A DNA stretch of 51,588 bases, from positions 1-51,588 of the forward strand of contig PLUB01000119.1 of the NCBI GenBank assembly GCA_003164755.1, given 5' to 3'. Source of the stretch: Methanosarcina sp. GTDB taxonomy: Archaea > Halobacteriota > Methanosarcinia > Methanosarcinales > Methanosarcinaceae. The notes beneath the pieces are model-generated. The model did not search any database. It was given only the letters and a program-made list of their open reading frames with translations, and was not told the origin of the DNA. The position numbers and the translations under genes are program-made. Numbering within the stretch: position 1 is the first letter of the stretch; the number at the start of each line of letters is the position of its first letter. Positions 18,645 to 29,033 of the stretch are shown here, one piece after another.

Positions 18645-18985
18645 TAATGACGTACAAAAAAAGTAGATCTTACAAGCTGCAGGTAGGATGTACCTGCGCA
18701 TAGTGACTATCTGTGGAGAGCTAAGTGACATTTGCTTGCACTGCCAAACATATAACTACACTAAAACGGTAAGAGATACTGCAGCTTCGTAGACTATATG
18801 TTGGAGAGATTTATAACAATTGTTTACTGTTAGACACATAAATAAGCTGACACATTTCATTTTGGAATATTTGCTACAATATCTATACATATCATTATAT
18901 ATTAACTTAACAGGATATAATTTATAGTTTCTGCACATATTTTATATGGGCGTAAATTTAACTAATCAGACTAATTTTGATTTAG
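18645..18985 (+). repeat. Possible diverged relative of the ~370-nt tandem unit
   Basis: AAAAAAAGTAGATCTTACAAGCTGCAGGT and GTACCTGC near 18655-18700 (in pieces) resemble the start of the 13-kb units. TTTATAGTTTCTGCACATAT near 18920-18942 resembles their middle. The distance between the two parts is longer than in the tandem units, so the match is tentative. Confidence 0.35.
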
Positions 18986-19185
18986 TCTGATCACACTGAC
19001 TAGAATAGTAACTTTTTGGAATGAAAGTTTACTATTCCACTGATATTAACACATAAAAATATAAAATAGATACGAAAATATATTAAGGATTTTTTTCTAC
19101 TGAAAGTAAAACGATTGAAAACTATGTTCTCATTTATGTGACTTTTTAATAAATGAATTTTAATAAAAATTTGAAAGTTTTTTCC

Positions 19186-21156
19186 TTATGTGTTAAAACT
19201 TAGTTTTTGAACTTCTGTGGGATTACCTGATAACGTAAAATGAAAAGTATAACCTTTACCCAGTTCAGATTCTACCCATATACGCCCTCCACATCTTTCT
19301 ACAATTTTCTTACAAATTGCAGCCCTATTCATGTTCCAGGATATTCTTCCTTTTCATGCAATCTTTTAAAAATTTCAAACATTTTTTCCGAATATTGCGG
19401 ATCAATTCCAATTCCATTATCCTGAACTGAAAATACCCATTCGTTTTCCTTTTTCTCTGCAGAAATATGAATTTTTGGTGATACTTCACTATGGAATTTT
19501 ATTCCATTGATGATCATATTCTGAAATATCTGAACTAGCTGGGTAGAATCTATCATTACCTTAGGTAAAGAGCCATGTGATATAGTAGCGTTATTTTCTG
19601 TTATAATTAATTTTAAATTCGATAATACCTGATTCAAAATAAATTCACAATCAGTAAATTCAGGTTCTCTAGTAGTTGTAGTCACTCGAGAAAATTCTAA
19701 AAGATCATTTATCAGATTTTGCATGCGGAAAGCCCCGCAACAGCAAAGTGTATGTATTTATCAGCTTTGTCATCAAATTTGCCTTGGTATCTCCTTTGTA
19801 AAAGCTGCAAAGAACCTGTTATCATCCACAAGGGCTCTTGTAAATCGTGAGATGAAACGTAAGCGAATTGCTCTAATTATTTATTTGAACGGGAAAGTTC
19901 TTCTAATTTAAACTTTAAAATTTCGTCAGCTCTTTTGAGTTCAGTGATATCTCTAACAATAGCTGAGATAGCTACCAGCTCTCCAGATGCATCAAAAACC
20001 GGAGAAAGAACTATTGAAACATATATTAACTTATTATCTTTTCTTAACCTTGAAGTTTCGTAGTGCTGGATCTTTTCTCCTAGCTTAACCTTTTCAATTA
20101 ACTTTTTTGTTTCATCTTTGAGATTATCTGGTGCTGGTATCGATACACATTTTCCTATAATTTCTTCCAATGAATAACCATAAATCTGCTCTACACCCTT
20201 ATTCCAGCTAGTAATAATACCATCAAGAGATATAGTAATAATGGCATCATTTGATGATTCCATAATATTCGCTAAGCTCCGAATTTTCTCTTCAGCTCTT
20301 TTACGTTTAGTAATATCCTGAACTATTCCCTTCACTCTAATGGGGATTTTTTTTCATCAAAAATAGCTCCGGATTTTATATGAACTGTGCGTTCTTCCCC
20401 ACTAGCTAAGATAATTCTATGATCAATGCTGTAAGGTTTTCCATTTATAGCTTTCTTAAAGGCATTCTCCACATAGTCTCGATCTTTGGGGTGCACATAA
20501 CTTAAATATTCATTGTAAGCTGGAGCTAATTCTCGTGAACCACGTATAAAAATACGATACAATTCCTCAGACCAATATGCTTTATCAGTTATAATATCCC
20601 AATCCTAATTCCTAATATGAGACATTTTTTGAGCTTCAGCAAGCCTTTTTTCACTTTCCTTTAACGAGTTGTAAGCCTTCTCAAGCTGCTTTGTTAGCTC
20701 TTCTACTAACTTATCTAAATTATCATATGCTTTTTTTAAAGTTTCCTCTGCTTCTCTTCGCTCGTTAATATTACGGACAACATGAATGCATCCAGCGATT
20801 TTTCCCTCTTAATCATGCAGTGGCGAGACGCTTACTATAAAATAACCACCAAGAAATCCCTCACAAATCTCCAAAGTATGCTCAAGCCCATCACTAAGCA
20901 ACTGTCTGTGCGGGCAAAAATTGGGAGGTTCATCCGTTCCATGGACAACCCTGTAGCAAGTCAATCCAATGCACTGTTCTGGTGTCATCCCCAAACTTGC
21001 TGCCATGGAGTTGTTTGCACGAACAATTCGAAATTCAGTGTCTAATATGACAATAAGGTCTGGAACAGCATCAAAAGTATGTTTCCAATCATCTATATCT
21101 CGAAAAACTACTTCTTCAGTTTTCTTTCGCCCAAAATTTCTCAGGTTTTCATTCAT
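19186..21156 (-). pseudogene. Decayed multi-PAS sensor histidine kinase
   Basis: The frames together describe a ~655-residue soluble PAS-type histidine kinase. PAS 1 runs from about 21100 (FDAVPDLIVILDTEFRIVRA), then a coiled linker (KKAYDNLDKLVEELTKQLEK). PAS 2 (YWSEELYRIF...HPKDRDYVENAF) and PAS 3 (IMESSNDAIITISLDGIITS) with a PAC follow. The H-box is [13 protein letters not shown], the N-box NMIINGIKF, and the G1 box DNGIGIDPQYSEKMFEIFKR. Lesions: TAA 20809-20811, TAG 20605-20607 (replacing Trp in GNWDW), TAA 19877-19879, a TGA near 19329 in the G2 box, and single-base losses near 20340, 19730 and 19320. It cannot make a kinase. No response regulator is adjacent. Confidence 0.88.
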
Positions 21157-21169
21157 TCAACTCCCCTTC

Positions 21170-21440
21170 AAGTTTGAGAAGTTTGTTAAAATATAGCACA
21201 TAACGAAATTTGTGAGTTTATCAAAATTTTGTATATATATAATATAAAAATTTATAAGATCTTTTGCATATTCTTTTTTTGAAGTATGTATAACAATTGC
21301 AACTTTGAACTTGAATAGATAAATACTGAAATAGTTAGAGTGTGGGTAAGTAAATGGAATATTAACAGAGCTGGGAAAAAATATTATGTTTCGCGAAGGG
21401 TAAAAATAAATGAAAATTAAATAACTATTCAATCTACAAA
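21170..21440. repeat. ~265-nt duplicated upstream region, copy 1
   Basis: The region upstream of the kinase pseudogene shares GTTTGTTAA.ATATAG, ACGAAATTT.TGAGT.TATCAAAAT and TTATAAGAT with 25335-25600. Further matches are GCATATT.TTTTTT.AAGTATGTA, TGGAATATTAA and GAAAATTAA.TAACTATTC.ATCTACAAAT. A shorter match lies at 21905-22040, upstream of a TPR pseudogene. It includes a TATA-like GTATATATATAATATAAAAA, so this may be a shared promoter block. Confidence 0.6.
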
Positions 21441-21446
21441 TAAAAT

Positions 21447-21905
21447 TTATTTTTTCTGTTTAGGTAAAGCTTCTTTGCCTTCCAAAGCATCTGGATCCTG
21501 CGGATTAATTTCAATTGCTTCGTCAGAGGCTTGTATTATTTCATCAGAAATTCTAAATTTAACTAAAGAGTCACCTTCAAAGTTCCAAGCCACTGAATTC
21601 TGTGATTAAGTACAATTGCTTTGTCGTGGGCTTATATTGCTTCATCATACTTATTTAAATAATATAGAATAAGTCCTTTACTTGCCGGCCATTAAGTTTT
21701 GTGGGTTAATTTCAATTGCTTTGTCATATGCTTTTATTGCTTCATCGGATTTGTTTAATTGACTTAAACAACTTCTTTATCGTACCAAGTATCTGAATCC
21801 TGCGTAGAGCTTGCGATACTCACTAGGATTAAAATCGCTAGAATGATGATCCCTAAAATTGCGATGAAAGTATGCATTCTACTTACTGCATCATATCTTG
21901 CTTTT
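21447..21905 (-). pseudogene. Decayed small exported TPR protein (copy 1)
   Basis: Begins near RMHTFIAILGIIILAILILV, a hydrophobic leader equal in position to that of the gene at 39160. Then TPR units in three frames: LNKSDEAIKAYDKAIEINPQ-like near 21700-21770, KYDEAI.AHDKAIVLN near 21600-21650 and SDEAIEINPQDPDALEGK near 21470-21520. It ends KQKK. Stops and frameshifts throughout. Part of a family of five such remains in this window, all on the minus strand. Confidence 0.65.
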
Positions 21906-22040
21906 ATTATTCTTCAGCTTCCTGATGTTTGCTAAGATATCGAAAATGATGAAAATTAGGAGTTTATCATCATTTTGTATATATATAATATATAATATTA
22001 GAATATCTTTTGGACATTACTTTTAAAGTCCGTAGTTATT

Positions 22041-22491
22041 TTATAAGCACTTGAAAAGAAGATAAAGTAGTAAATTTCCCTCACTGTTTATTTTTCTTTG
22101 ATTCCCTTTGTTCGACTTTAGATTCATGATTTTTTCATAGATGTATGTAGTTGGTGATAAATCCATTTTTCCAAGTTTTTGATGTTATTAATTTTTGCGA
22201 GGAAGAATATAATATTAAAAATTTTTATATTTCACTTAATATAGATAAGTATATATATTTCCATATATATTATATTCTTTCAATAATAATACTCTGACAA
22301 TACAAATGAAATCACCTTCCTTGACATCTAAGTCGATGATCGAATTTACCAATATCGTAGTCTATTAGGGCTTAATATAGATGATCAATTGGTGTATATT
22401 GCTTATGGGATGTCTCCGACGGGAAGGTGGTTAAAAAATAAACAATCTTAGGATTGTATTAAATTGAGCAAAAATTAGGAGAGTGCAAATA
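22041..22491. other. Gene-free stretch upstream of the Gly-rich protein
   Basis: AT-rich, with TATA-like sequences near 22245-22275 (TAAGTATATATATTTCCATA). It probably contains the promoter of the secreted repeat protein. No gene seen. Confidence 0.45.
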
Positions 22492-23154
22492 ATGGGGAAA
22501 CAAATTTTTGGAAGAATAAGAACTACATTGACCATTTTGATGGCAATATCTTTTATGCTGCAAATGACAGTTCTATCAGTAAGTGCTGATCAAAGTGATG
22601 TATTTGGAGATGGAAATGGAACATGTGGCCCTGAAAACATTGGACCTGGATACTTTGGACCTGGATACTTTGGACCTGGATACTTTGGACCTGGAAACAT
22701 TGGACCTGGAAACATTGGAGCCGGAAATATTGGACCTGGAAACATTGGATATGAAAACATTGGAGTTGTGAACATTGGAGCTGGAAATATTGGAGCTGGA
22801 AATGTTGGAGCTGGAAATGTTGGAGATGGAAACTTTGGGAATGGAAACTTTGGGAATGGAAACTTTGGAAATGGCAATTTAGGAGCTGGAAACATCGGAG
22901 CTGGGAATATTGGATATGGAAACGTTGGAGCTGGAAACATCGGAGCTTTTAACATTGGAGCTAGAAATATAGGAGCTGGAAGAGTTGGAGACGGATACTT
23001 CGAACAAGGATGTTACGGGTGCAATGAAAATTTTATACATAAGAGCCACAGGCACTTAACATCCAAGGGTCACAACCACAAATCAAAAGTGAGCGGCCAC
23101 AAATCAAAAGTAAGTGGGCATAAAACAAAAGGGCACGGTAAAGACAGACATTAA
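22492..23154 (+). CDS. Secreted protein with GNIGx pentapeptide repeats and His/Lys-rich tail
   Basis: A 220-residue protein. The signal peptide spans residues 1-32 (LTILMAISFMLQMTVLSVSA). Residues 47-166 form 24 consecutive pentads of the pattern (P/A/Y/D/N)-G-N-(I/V/F/Y)-G. This recalls the NxGxGNxG repeats of mycobacterial PPE-MPTR proteins (Pentapeptide_2-like) rather than the ADLxx class. The tail (about 185-220) is His/Lys-rich with two copies of GHKSKVS. Likely cell-surface or extracellular; the tail could bind metal or acidic polymers (inference). ATG 22492 has AGGAG at 22477-22481, 10 nt away. The in-frame GTG 22483 is too close to that SD. The repeats also create open frames on other frames, which are artefacts. 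Confidence 0.75.
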   Translation: MGKQIFGRIRTTLTILMAISFMLQMTVLSVSADQSDVFGDGNGTCGPENIGPGYFGPGYFGPGYFGPGNIGPGNIGAGNIGPGNIGYENIGVVNIGAGNIGAGNVGAGNVGDGNFGNGNFGNGNFGNGNLGAGNIGAGNIGYGNVGAGNIGAFNIGARNIGAGRVGDGYFEQGCYGCNENFIHKSHRHLTSKGHNHKSKVSGHKSKVSGHKTKGHGKDRH

Positions 23155-23621
23155 GAGATTGTGATATAGGCGAGATTGATTCACAAAGTTGCATTTTAAG
23201 GCTACTTTTAAATATTGAGCTTATCACAATAGTCATTTTGCTCTAGTCCCATTCAAAAAGCCCACTTTCAGCAGATGTGCACAAGAATGCAAGAGATTTT
23301 CTAATAAGCCAGTAGGTTGAAAATTAATCCAGTTTTCAATGAACAACAGTGTGCAAATGGAAATAAATTCTACGTCTGTGTACATCTGTAGAATGTCTTT
23401 TTAAGCACAATTTAAGTATTATTTTGGATTATATATTTTGAAAATAACTTTTTTCAATTTAAACCGACATTTTTTTTTTCAAGATTATCAGATAAAAATT
23501 TTTTAGAATAATATCTGCCATATAATCTGGTAATAAAAACAGAATATAGCAAAAAAACACATAAATAACATTATTTTATTCATAGTGTATAGGTTTTCCA
23601 CTAAAACAGATAAGGATTCTT
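23155..23621. other. Gene-free stretch
   Basis: AT-rich spacer before the radical SAM gene. TCTACGTCTGTGTACATCTGTAG near 23370 is a small imperfect palindrome of unknown meaning. Nothing coding. Confidence 0.4.
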
Positions 23622-24614
23622 ATGTCTCGATTTGACCCATTCCTCATATCAAAGGCACTCTGGCAGATTAGAGTCAAAAAACGCCCTTTTGTCCTTTCAC
23701 ACGCTTTAAATGCCCACTGCAATATGAGCTGTAGTTTTTGTGAGCACTGGAAAAAAGTAGGGGATGAGCCTACAAAGGAAGAGGTTTTTAGGCTTTTAGA
23801 TAATGCGAAAGAATTTGGGATAGGGGTTTATAATGCCTGGTCAGTAGAGCCTCTTCTCCGAAAAGATCTGCCAAAGATTATGGCTCACGTCAAAGAGCTT
23901 GGAATGATAACTTCAATGATCACAAATGGAAAGCTGCTCTACGAAAGAGCTGAAGAACTTGGAGATGTGGATTATCTTTCTGTTTCCGTGGATGGAATAA
24001 AGAGCTATAAAGAAATCCGGCAGACGGATTTCGAAACATTGCTAAAGGGGATAAAAAAAGCCATTAAGTTTAGGAAACTCCAGAATCAGAAAAACCCTAT
24101 CCTAATGAATTGCGTACTCATGGGAAAAAATCTTGAAGACATTGAAACTCTTATTTTTCTTGCAAAAGAGCTGGAACTAAAAGTTTCTTTTGAGCCTATC
24201 CACAAGTTCCCAGGCATTAGTGATGAAGTCTGGAATGAAATCGGAATTAGTGATATTAAAAAGTTTCGTAGCACAGTTGACCGTATAATAGAGCTTAAAG
24301 GACAAGATTATCCTATCATTAATTCCAAAACCTACCTTCGAATGGTCAGAGAAGGGAAAATGGACTACAAATGCAGAGCAAGTGGTTTTATTATGAATGT
24401 GACTCATGACTGCACTCTTGAGATATGCCGTGTGCAAAATGAGCCTCTTGGAAATGTGATGTTGGATGGTTTTGAAAGTGTATGGAAAAACTCGAACGAA
24501 CGTAGAAGCGAGATTGTGGGAAATTGCAAAGGTTGCCTTTTTTTTGGATACGTGGAAAATAGCTTGATTCAGAGTCTTAATCCCGAAGTTTTGATGAATT
24601 ATGAATGGATTTGA
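23622..24614 (+). CDS. Radical SAM protein with C-terminal cysteine cluster
   Basis: A 330-residue radical SAM enzyme. The [4Fe-4S]-SAM motif C33-x3-C37-x2-C40 (CNMSCSFC) is followed by an (alpha/beta) barrel with SVSVDGIKSYKEIR and later FEPIHKFPG. The C-terminal part has Cys in YKCRASG, LEICRVQNEPLGN and GNCKGCLF, a SPASM-like arrangement for an auxiliary cluster. ATG 23622 follows an AAGGA stretch (about 23611). No substrate protein, prenyltransferase or maturation partner is adjacent, so the reaction cannot be assigned. Peptide maturation or lipid/cofactor modification are both possible. GC content is higher than the surroundings, as expected for a conserved gene. Confidence 0.85.
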   Translation: MSRFDPFLISKALWQIRVKKRPFVLSHALNAHCNMSCSFCEHWKKVGDEPTKEEVFRLLDNAKEFGIGVYNAWSVEPLLRKDLPKIMAHVKELGMITSMITNGKLLYERAEELGDVDYLSVSVDGIKSYKEIRQTDFETLLKGIKKAIKFRKLQNQKNPILMNCVLMGKNLEDIETLIFLAKELELKVSFEPIHKFPGISDEVWNEIGISDIKKFRSTVDRIIELKGQDYPIINSKTYLRMVREGKMDYKCRASGFIMNVTHDCTLEICRVQNEPLGNVMLDGFESVWKNSNERRSEIVGNCKGCLFFGYVENSLIQSLNPEVLMNYEWI

Positions 24615-25334
24615 AGGATGGATCTTAGCGTAAATAGTTTCGCCAGCGGATTTGCGGTTCAGTAGCACGAATTGTGTTTTGTGAGTATACAGTCAGTTTG
24701 CTTTGCTTTGCTCATTCAAGCGAGCTCAAAACCGACTTGAGTTCAAGTTGTGAACAAAAAAACCAAAAACTGAAGTTTTTCATGAATGCATCTTAAAATC
24801 GTTTTCATGTTTATAATTCCAGTAACTAACCAACAATGGCCCAACCTTTTTTCGAAAGATTCTAAAAATCATTTTTCTAATAAATTTAAGAATTAAAGTG
24901 CATGACTAAACTGGTTCCTCCTGTAATCTTTCAGTCTTATGTGTTCATAATTTCAATTATTTCATTAATTATTTTTATACATTTATCAACCGAGAATGTC
25001 TCTGCCTCAACAATCTTCCTCTTTTGAATTTCTCCGATTTTACACCTGATTCCAATTCCATGGCCCCAAAAATGTAAAATGGAACAAAAACTTCATATTA
25101 AAACCTCATTTTTAGGCTTTTTGGTTAAAAACTGACAAATTCGAGATAGTTTATATAATATTTTTGAATGGCATCAAATGATTTTTGACGAAAAGATAAA
25201 GTTTCATTCTTAGAGGGATTAGTGCTTTCGATGAAAATTAGAATTAACATAAGGTTTGTCTGAAGAAAATTTTCGAAAAAGTATGTGGAGCTGATATTCT
25301 CCATCTATGTAACTGAAAATAAATTATCATTTTC
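24615..25334. other. Gene-free stretch with IS debris
   Basis: 24905-25070 resembles 8090-8230, the 3' flank of an IS110-type remnant (shared ACTAAA.TGGTTCCT, ATTATTTCACTAATTATT-like and CTCAACAAT). On the minus strand it reads EIQKRKIVEAETFSVDKCIK. 25060-25220 weakly resembles 42650-42790 (CTGACAAAT, TTTTTGAA, GCGAAAAGATA). No intact gene. Confidence 0.45.
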
Positions 25335-25593
25335 AGCTTCCTGATGTTTGTTAAGATATAGAATATGACGAAATTTATGAGTCTATCAAAATCTTCAATA
25401 TTTAAGTATAAAAAGTTATAAGATCATTTGCATATTATTTTTTTAAAGTATGTAGAAAGGTTGCAACTTTAAGTTTGGATAAATATATACTCAAAATAAG
25501 TGGACAGGGGATAGATAGATGGAATATTAAAAGACCTAAAAAAGATCCTATTTATCGAAGGATAAAAAAATGAAAATTAAGTAACTATTCGAT
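25335..25593. repeat. ~265-nt duplicated upstream region, copy 2
   Basis: Matches 21170-21440 (blocks listed there) and begins with TCAGCTTCCTGATGTTTGTTAAGATAT, read in pieces, which also occurs at 21915-21940. Here it is not followed by a gene on the minus strand, so the unit it served was probably lost. Confidence 0.55.
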
Positions 25594-26015
25594 CTACAAA
25601 TTGGATTTATTTTGTTTAGATAAAATACTTCTATTGTCTAAAGCTTTTGAATTCTGCGGGTTAATTTCAATTGCTTTGTCATAGGCTTGTATTGTTTCAT
25701 CACGTTGGCCCGACTTCACAAGATTTACTCCTTGATTGTCAAAAGTTTCACATGCTTGGTTATCTATTTTGATTGCTTCATTGCGCTTATATGATTTAGA
25801 TAAAAAGTCGCCTTTACCGATCCAAGCATTTTTGTCCAGTCGGTCACTTGCAATTCTTTGTCATAGGTTTTTATGGCTTCATCGTGTTGGCCTGAGCTAT
25901 CAAACCTGTTTCCTTGATCACCAAAAGTTTGTGAGTCCGTCGATGCGATAGCGACTGTTGATATTAATGATATAAATACTATCAGAAGTCCGATTGCAAT
26001 TAGTTTCTTAGACAT
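25594..26015 (-). pseudogene. Frameshifted small exported TPR protein (copy 2)
   Basis: Starts MSKKLIAIGLLIVFISLIST, a signal peptide, then GNRFDSSGQHDEAIKTYDKE (first TPR helix pair). One frameshift near 25850 moves the frame; the rest then reads AWIGKGDFLSKSYKRNEAI, VNLVKSGQRDETIQAYDKAI and EINPQNSKALDNRSILSKQN before the stop. A single lesion makes it the least damaged of the disrupted copies. TPR proteins of this type are usually protein-binding; no partner is evident. Confidence 0.7.
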
Positions 26016-26300
26016 AATACTGATAATATAATTATAACATAAATAAATATTTGCAGAATAAATATGTTAAATATGATCTAGTCATCTATATCTCGTAGAA
26101 AATCCACTGTAGCCCCCATTAAACTGAGAAATCTCATTTTTGTGGTGTAGAAGAGAGATACAGAACCTATAAAAATGTGCAGAACTTTTGGCACACTATC
26201 AAAAAAAATTACAATATTATAAAAAATAACTGAAAATTAAAATAATTATTAAAATTACAAATTGTATTTATTTTGTTTAGATAACAATACTGTTATTGTC

Positions 26301-26621
26301 TCAAGCTTTTGAATCATACAGTTTAATTTCAATTGTTTTGTCATAGGCTGATACTGCTTCATCGGATTTATTTAATGCTGATAGGGTGTCTCCTTTAGTG
26401 ACCCAAGCATTTTCGTCCTGTGGATTAATTTGAAGTGTTTCGTTCTGGTTTTTTAATTTATTTTCCAAAAAGTTCTTTGCAAAATCGTCACCGGAGTTCG
26501 GAGGGAGGGAAGATTGCCTCCACTTGCGATACTCACTAGCATTGAAAGTACCAGTGAAGTAATTCCTAAGACCGTTATGTGTATGGTTTTTACTTGCTTT
26601 GTTACGTTTAGCTTCGTTCAT
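26301..26621 (-). pseudogene. Damaged small exported TPR protein (copy 3)
   Basis: A 106-codon frame starts MNEAKRNKASKNHTH, like the leader of the copy at 39160. The expected hydrophobic segment (TVLGITSLVLSMLVSIASGG) is in another frame, so a frameshift near codon 15 and a compensating one later have scrambled codons 15-50. The C-terminal TPR (NPQDENAWVTKGDTLSALNK, SDEAVSAYDKTIEI) is in frame. Without its leader the product would be mis-sorted, so I treat it as a pseudogene. Confidence 0.55.
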
Positions 26622-26849
26622 TTTCAGTCTCAGATGTTTGTTCAGATGTTAATACTTAAAAATAACTACAAAAACACAAATAGCTAATACTTCACTTTAC
26701 AAAGTAAACTTTTCTACTTAAAAAACATATTTACATATTAATTAAAATAGTGAGTATGTTACTTTTCCTAGTATTTAAAGCTCAACTCAGCTATTTTGGT
26801 TGTTTGAAACAGTGCCAATGTACCAGTTTTTATCATCTTTTATTTCCAA
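26622..26849. other. Leader region of TPR copy 3, no gene
   Basis: Contains a leader-like motif (CTCAGATGTTTGTTCAGATG) similar to those before other TPR copies, then AT-rich spacer. Confidence 0.4.
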
Positions 26850-27344
26850 TTAATTGCCAAATTTAAGCATTAATCGGCTAATAAATCCCTAAATTAATTT
26901 GATTTAATAATTATAAATGCAAAATAATACAGAATTAAATGTATTAATTAGCATAAAAAGGCTAATATTAGCAAAAAATCATCACAGAAATCACTATGGC
27001 CGACAAATCCACGGAACCGTCATTTATATATAATAGTCTCTACCATAATCTCGACATAGTCATCACAGTCACCAAAACAATATGCAAAATATACGATCCC
27101 AAACCCTTAGCACACACATTCCATATTAACCATTTTAGAGACTCTAAGATTTATATTGTAGGAGCAGCATTCCCAAATTTTGCTATCGAATGAGAACCTC
27201 ACTTTGAGCCTATGGTGGCCTATTTACGTACTATATTTACGATTATAATGTTTATGCACCTACCATTATTAACCCATGATATGTAGAATAACTAGATTAG
27301 ACGATTTATGAGATGATTAGTTTCCTTATTTTGCTTACACTATT
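26850..27344 (+). repeat. ~500-nt inverted repeat, left arm
   Basis: Aligns with the reverse complement of 34064-34640. The inner 42 nt (27303-27344) match 34064-34105 perfectly. Elsewhere the match is looser, with blocks GCATAAAAAGGCTAATATTA, GCAAAAAATCATCA, GACAAATCCA, AATAGTCTCTAC and CTAGTCACCAC-like stretches. The palindrome GCTAATATTAGC lies at 26961-26972. It encloses a 65-codon frame (next entry). Confidence 0.7.
26996..27193 (+). CDS. Possible small protein inside the inverted repeat
   Basis: A 65-codon frame (MADKSTEPSFIYNSLYHNLD...) with a hydrophobic stretch, IVITVTKTI. The right arm encodes a related but broken frame on the minus strand (TTVDKSMENVIIDVIVSTAI...VTTITTTIDYI, then stop and shift). 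Shared coding potential hints that both arms descend from one small membrane-protein gene, but no SD is visible. Confidence 0.3.
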   Translation: MADKSTEPSFIYNSLYHNLDIVITVTKTICKIYDPKPLAHTFHINHFRDSKIYIVGAAFPNFAIE

Positions 27345-29033
27345 CTTAATATCTTTCACAGGATTAAGTAATTGGTCAGAGGACAAAAGTCGTAATTACA
27401 TAAATAGAAGCTGTTGTCCGGAAATTCAAAGAGTCCACGATCCATAAGGAAAAAGTGATGTTTTTTATTTTCTTTGCTTTCTCGCTGACCTTTTAAGGTG
27501 TCCCTTTCTGTTATTGACTCCTGTTACTGAACAGCGTGATGGCTGGTATTATATTTATTCCAGTTCCACTCTGAATTCCAGAATTTTTCCTTCAAGGCTG
27601 ACAACGATTTTTTCCCATTTTTCGAAAATGAAAAGCTAAACCAGCATATTTATCAGCTCATGTATGAGTACGATTCGGTCAGATTTTTAGGCTACCAACA
27701 TTTTAGTCAACTCAATAATTATAGAAACTCAATTATTATTTGGTTAATGTTAGTTACAAAAAAAGTTAGATAAAACTTAATTATTTTGGTATGAAATCAA
27801 TGGAGATGTTTCTTAAAATAATTAAGTACAGTGTGAAAATGTGGCCAAATTATTTTGCATTGGGGGTCCTTAATCAAAATTTAGCAGTAATTTCGCATAC
27901 ATTTAATTGCATAACATTAGCTTTTAATCTATTAGCTAATTCTATTATTACCTACCCACAAAAGAAGATGAAATAAACATAAACTATATAGCCCCTAAAA
28001 AGTCATGTGACTTAATATCTCCAACTATACTAATCTATCGTAAGACAATAAGACAAATATATATACCTTCCACTTTAATCAGTATTAACCTTTTCAAAGT
28101 TAAACTCCCTCATATTCATTTATTAAGAATAGGAAGCTTCGTCTTCCAGGCAATTCATTATTCAGATATATACAAGTTGTTCCTATCTGTTATTCCTCAG
28201 TTTTTTTGACCGATTAACTCCCTGTATAATTACACATCATCACCAAGTTATTAAAAGTAAAAATAAAAAACAGTCTCTAACCAAAAGTTGCTTCCGAATT
28301 AAAATTATTATAATCCAATAACATATCATTGTTTATTATATTTTATTATTTTATGAGATTGTCATAATTTTAGCATTGATTTTTTCCTAAAAAACGAGAA
28401 ATATTAGAGATCTAAAATTAGCTCTTAAAATCCGTGATCTAACTTGAAAGTTATTTTTTTTTAAATCCTCCAAATGAGTTTTTGTTCTAAATATTGTTTT
28501 GTAATTCCATAAGTATCATCCATGAGTATCAGTAGTTGCTATGTAACTAAGTTCATTCTTGAATCGAATTTTCGACTCTTCTTTCTTACTCCACTTACAT
28601 AAAATATTACTGTATCCTCAATGTAACCATGTATTTTTTCACATCAATCTCCTTTTTTTGTGTAATTCTTTGAATGAATCATCTCTTGTGTTTAGGTTTT
28701 TTATATACACTCCAACATAAATATTATTTCAAAAAGACAATTATATGTCACCTTTTCTTCTAAAAATTTTAATATAGATTAATTATTTCGACCTCAAAAC
28801 AGTTGAGATCTATACCAAATTGGAAGTATTGGTAATCTCCAGTCATTCATCATAATTAAGTACTTCAAAAAGTGCAGAGTACTTTTTTCTATGGTACGAA
28901 GACCTCTTCACCAAATTTCACATTATAAAATGTTTCCAAAACAAACACAAACTATCAGAACTCAATCATAACCAACTTACAGTCTCTGATCAACGATACA
29001 TAACCTATCACCGTAGTAGTTAAATATTATCTG
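27345..29033. other. Long gene-free stretch
   Basis: 1.7 kb without a supported gene. A minus-strand scrap at 27560-27640 reads KWEKIVVSLEGKILEFRVEL and looks once coding, identity unknown. Frames near 27791-27976 are AT-driven with no SD. The rest is AT-rich spacer. Confidence 0.45.

Noticed and set aside
20605..20607. TAG in the histidine kinase as pyrrolysine
   Set aside because: The frame also has TAA stops and base losses elsewhere, and relatives have Trp at this place, so it is a mutation in a dead gene.
22583..22955. Overlapping open frames on both strands over the Gly-rich repeat
   Set aside because: A DNA repeat of a multiple of three bases keeps all frames open. Only the 22492 frame has an SD, a signal peptide and a sensible end.
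22640..22990. CRISPR-like array in the Gly-rich region
   Set aside because: The 15-nt repeats are in-frame pentad codons with no spacers between them.
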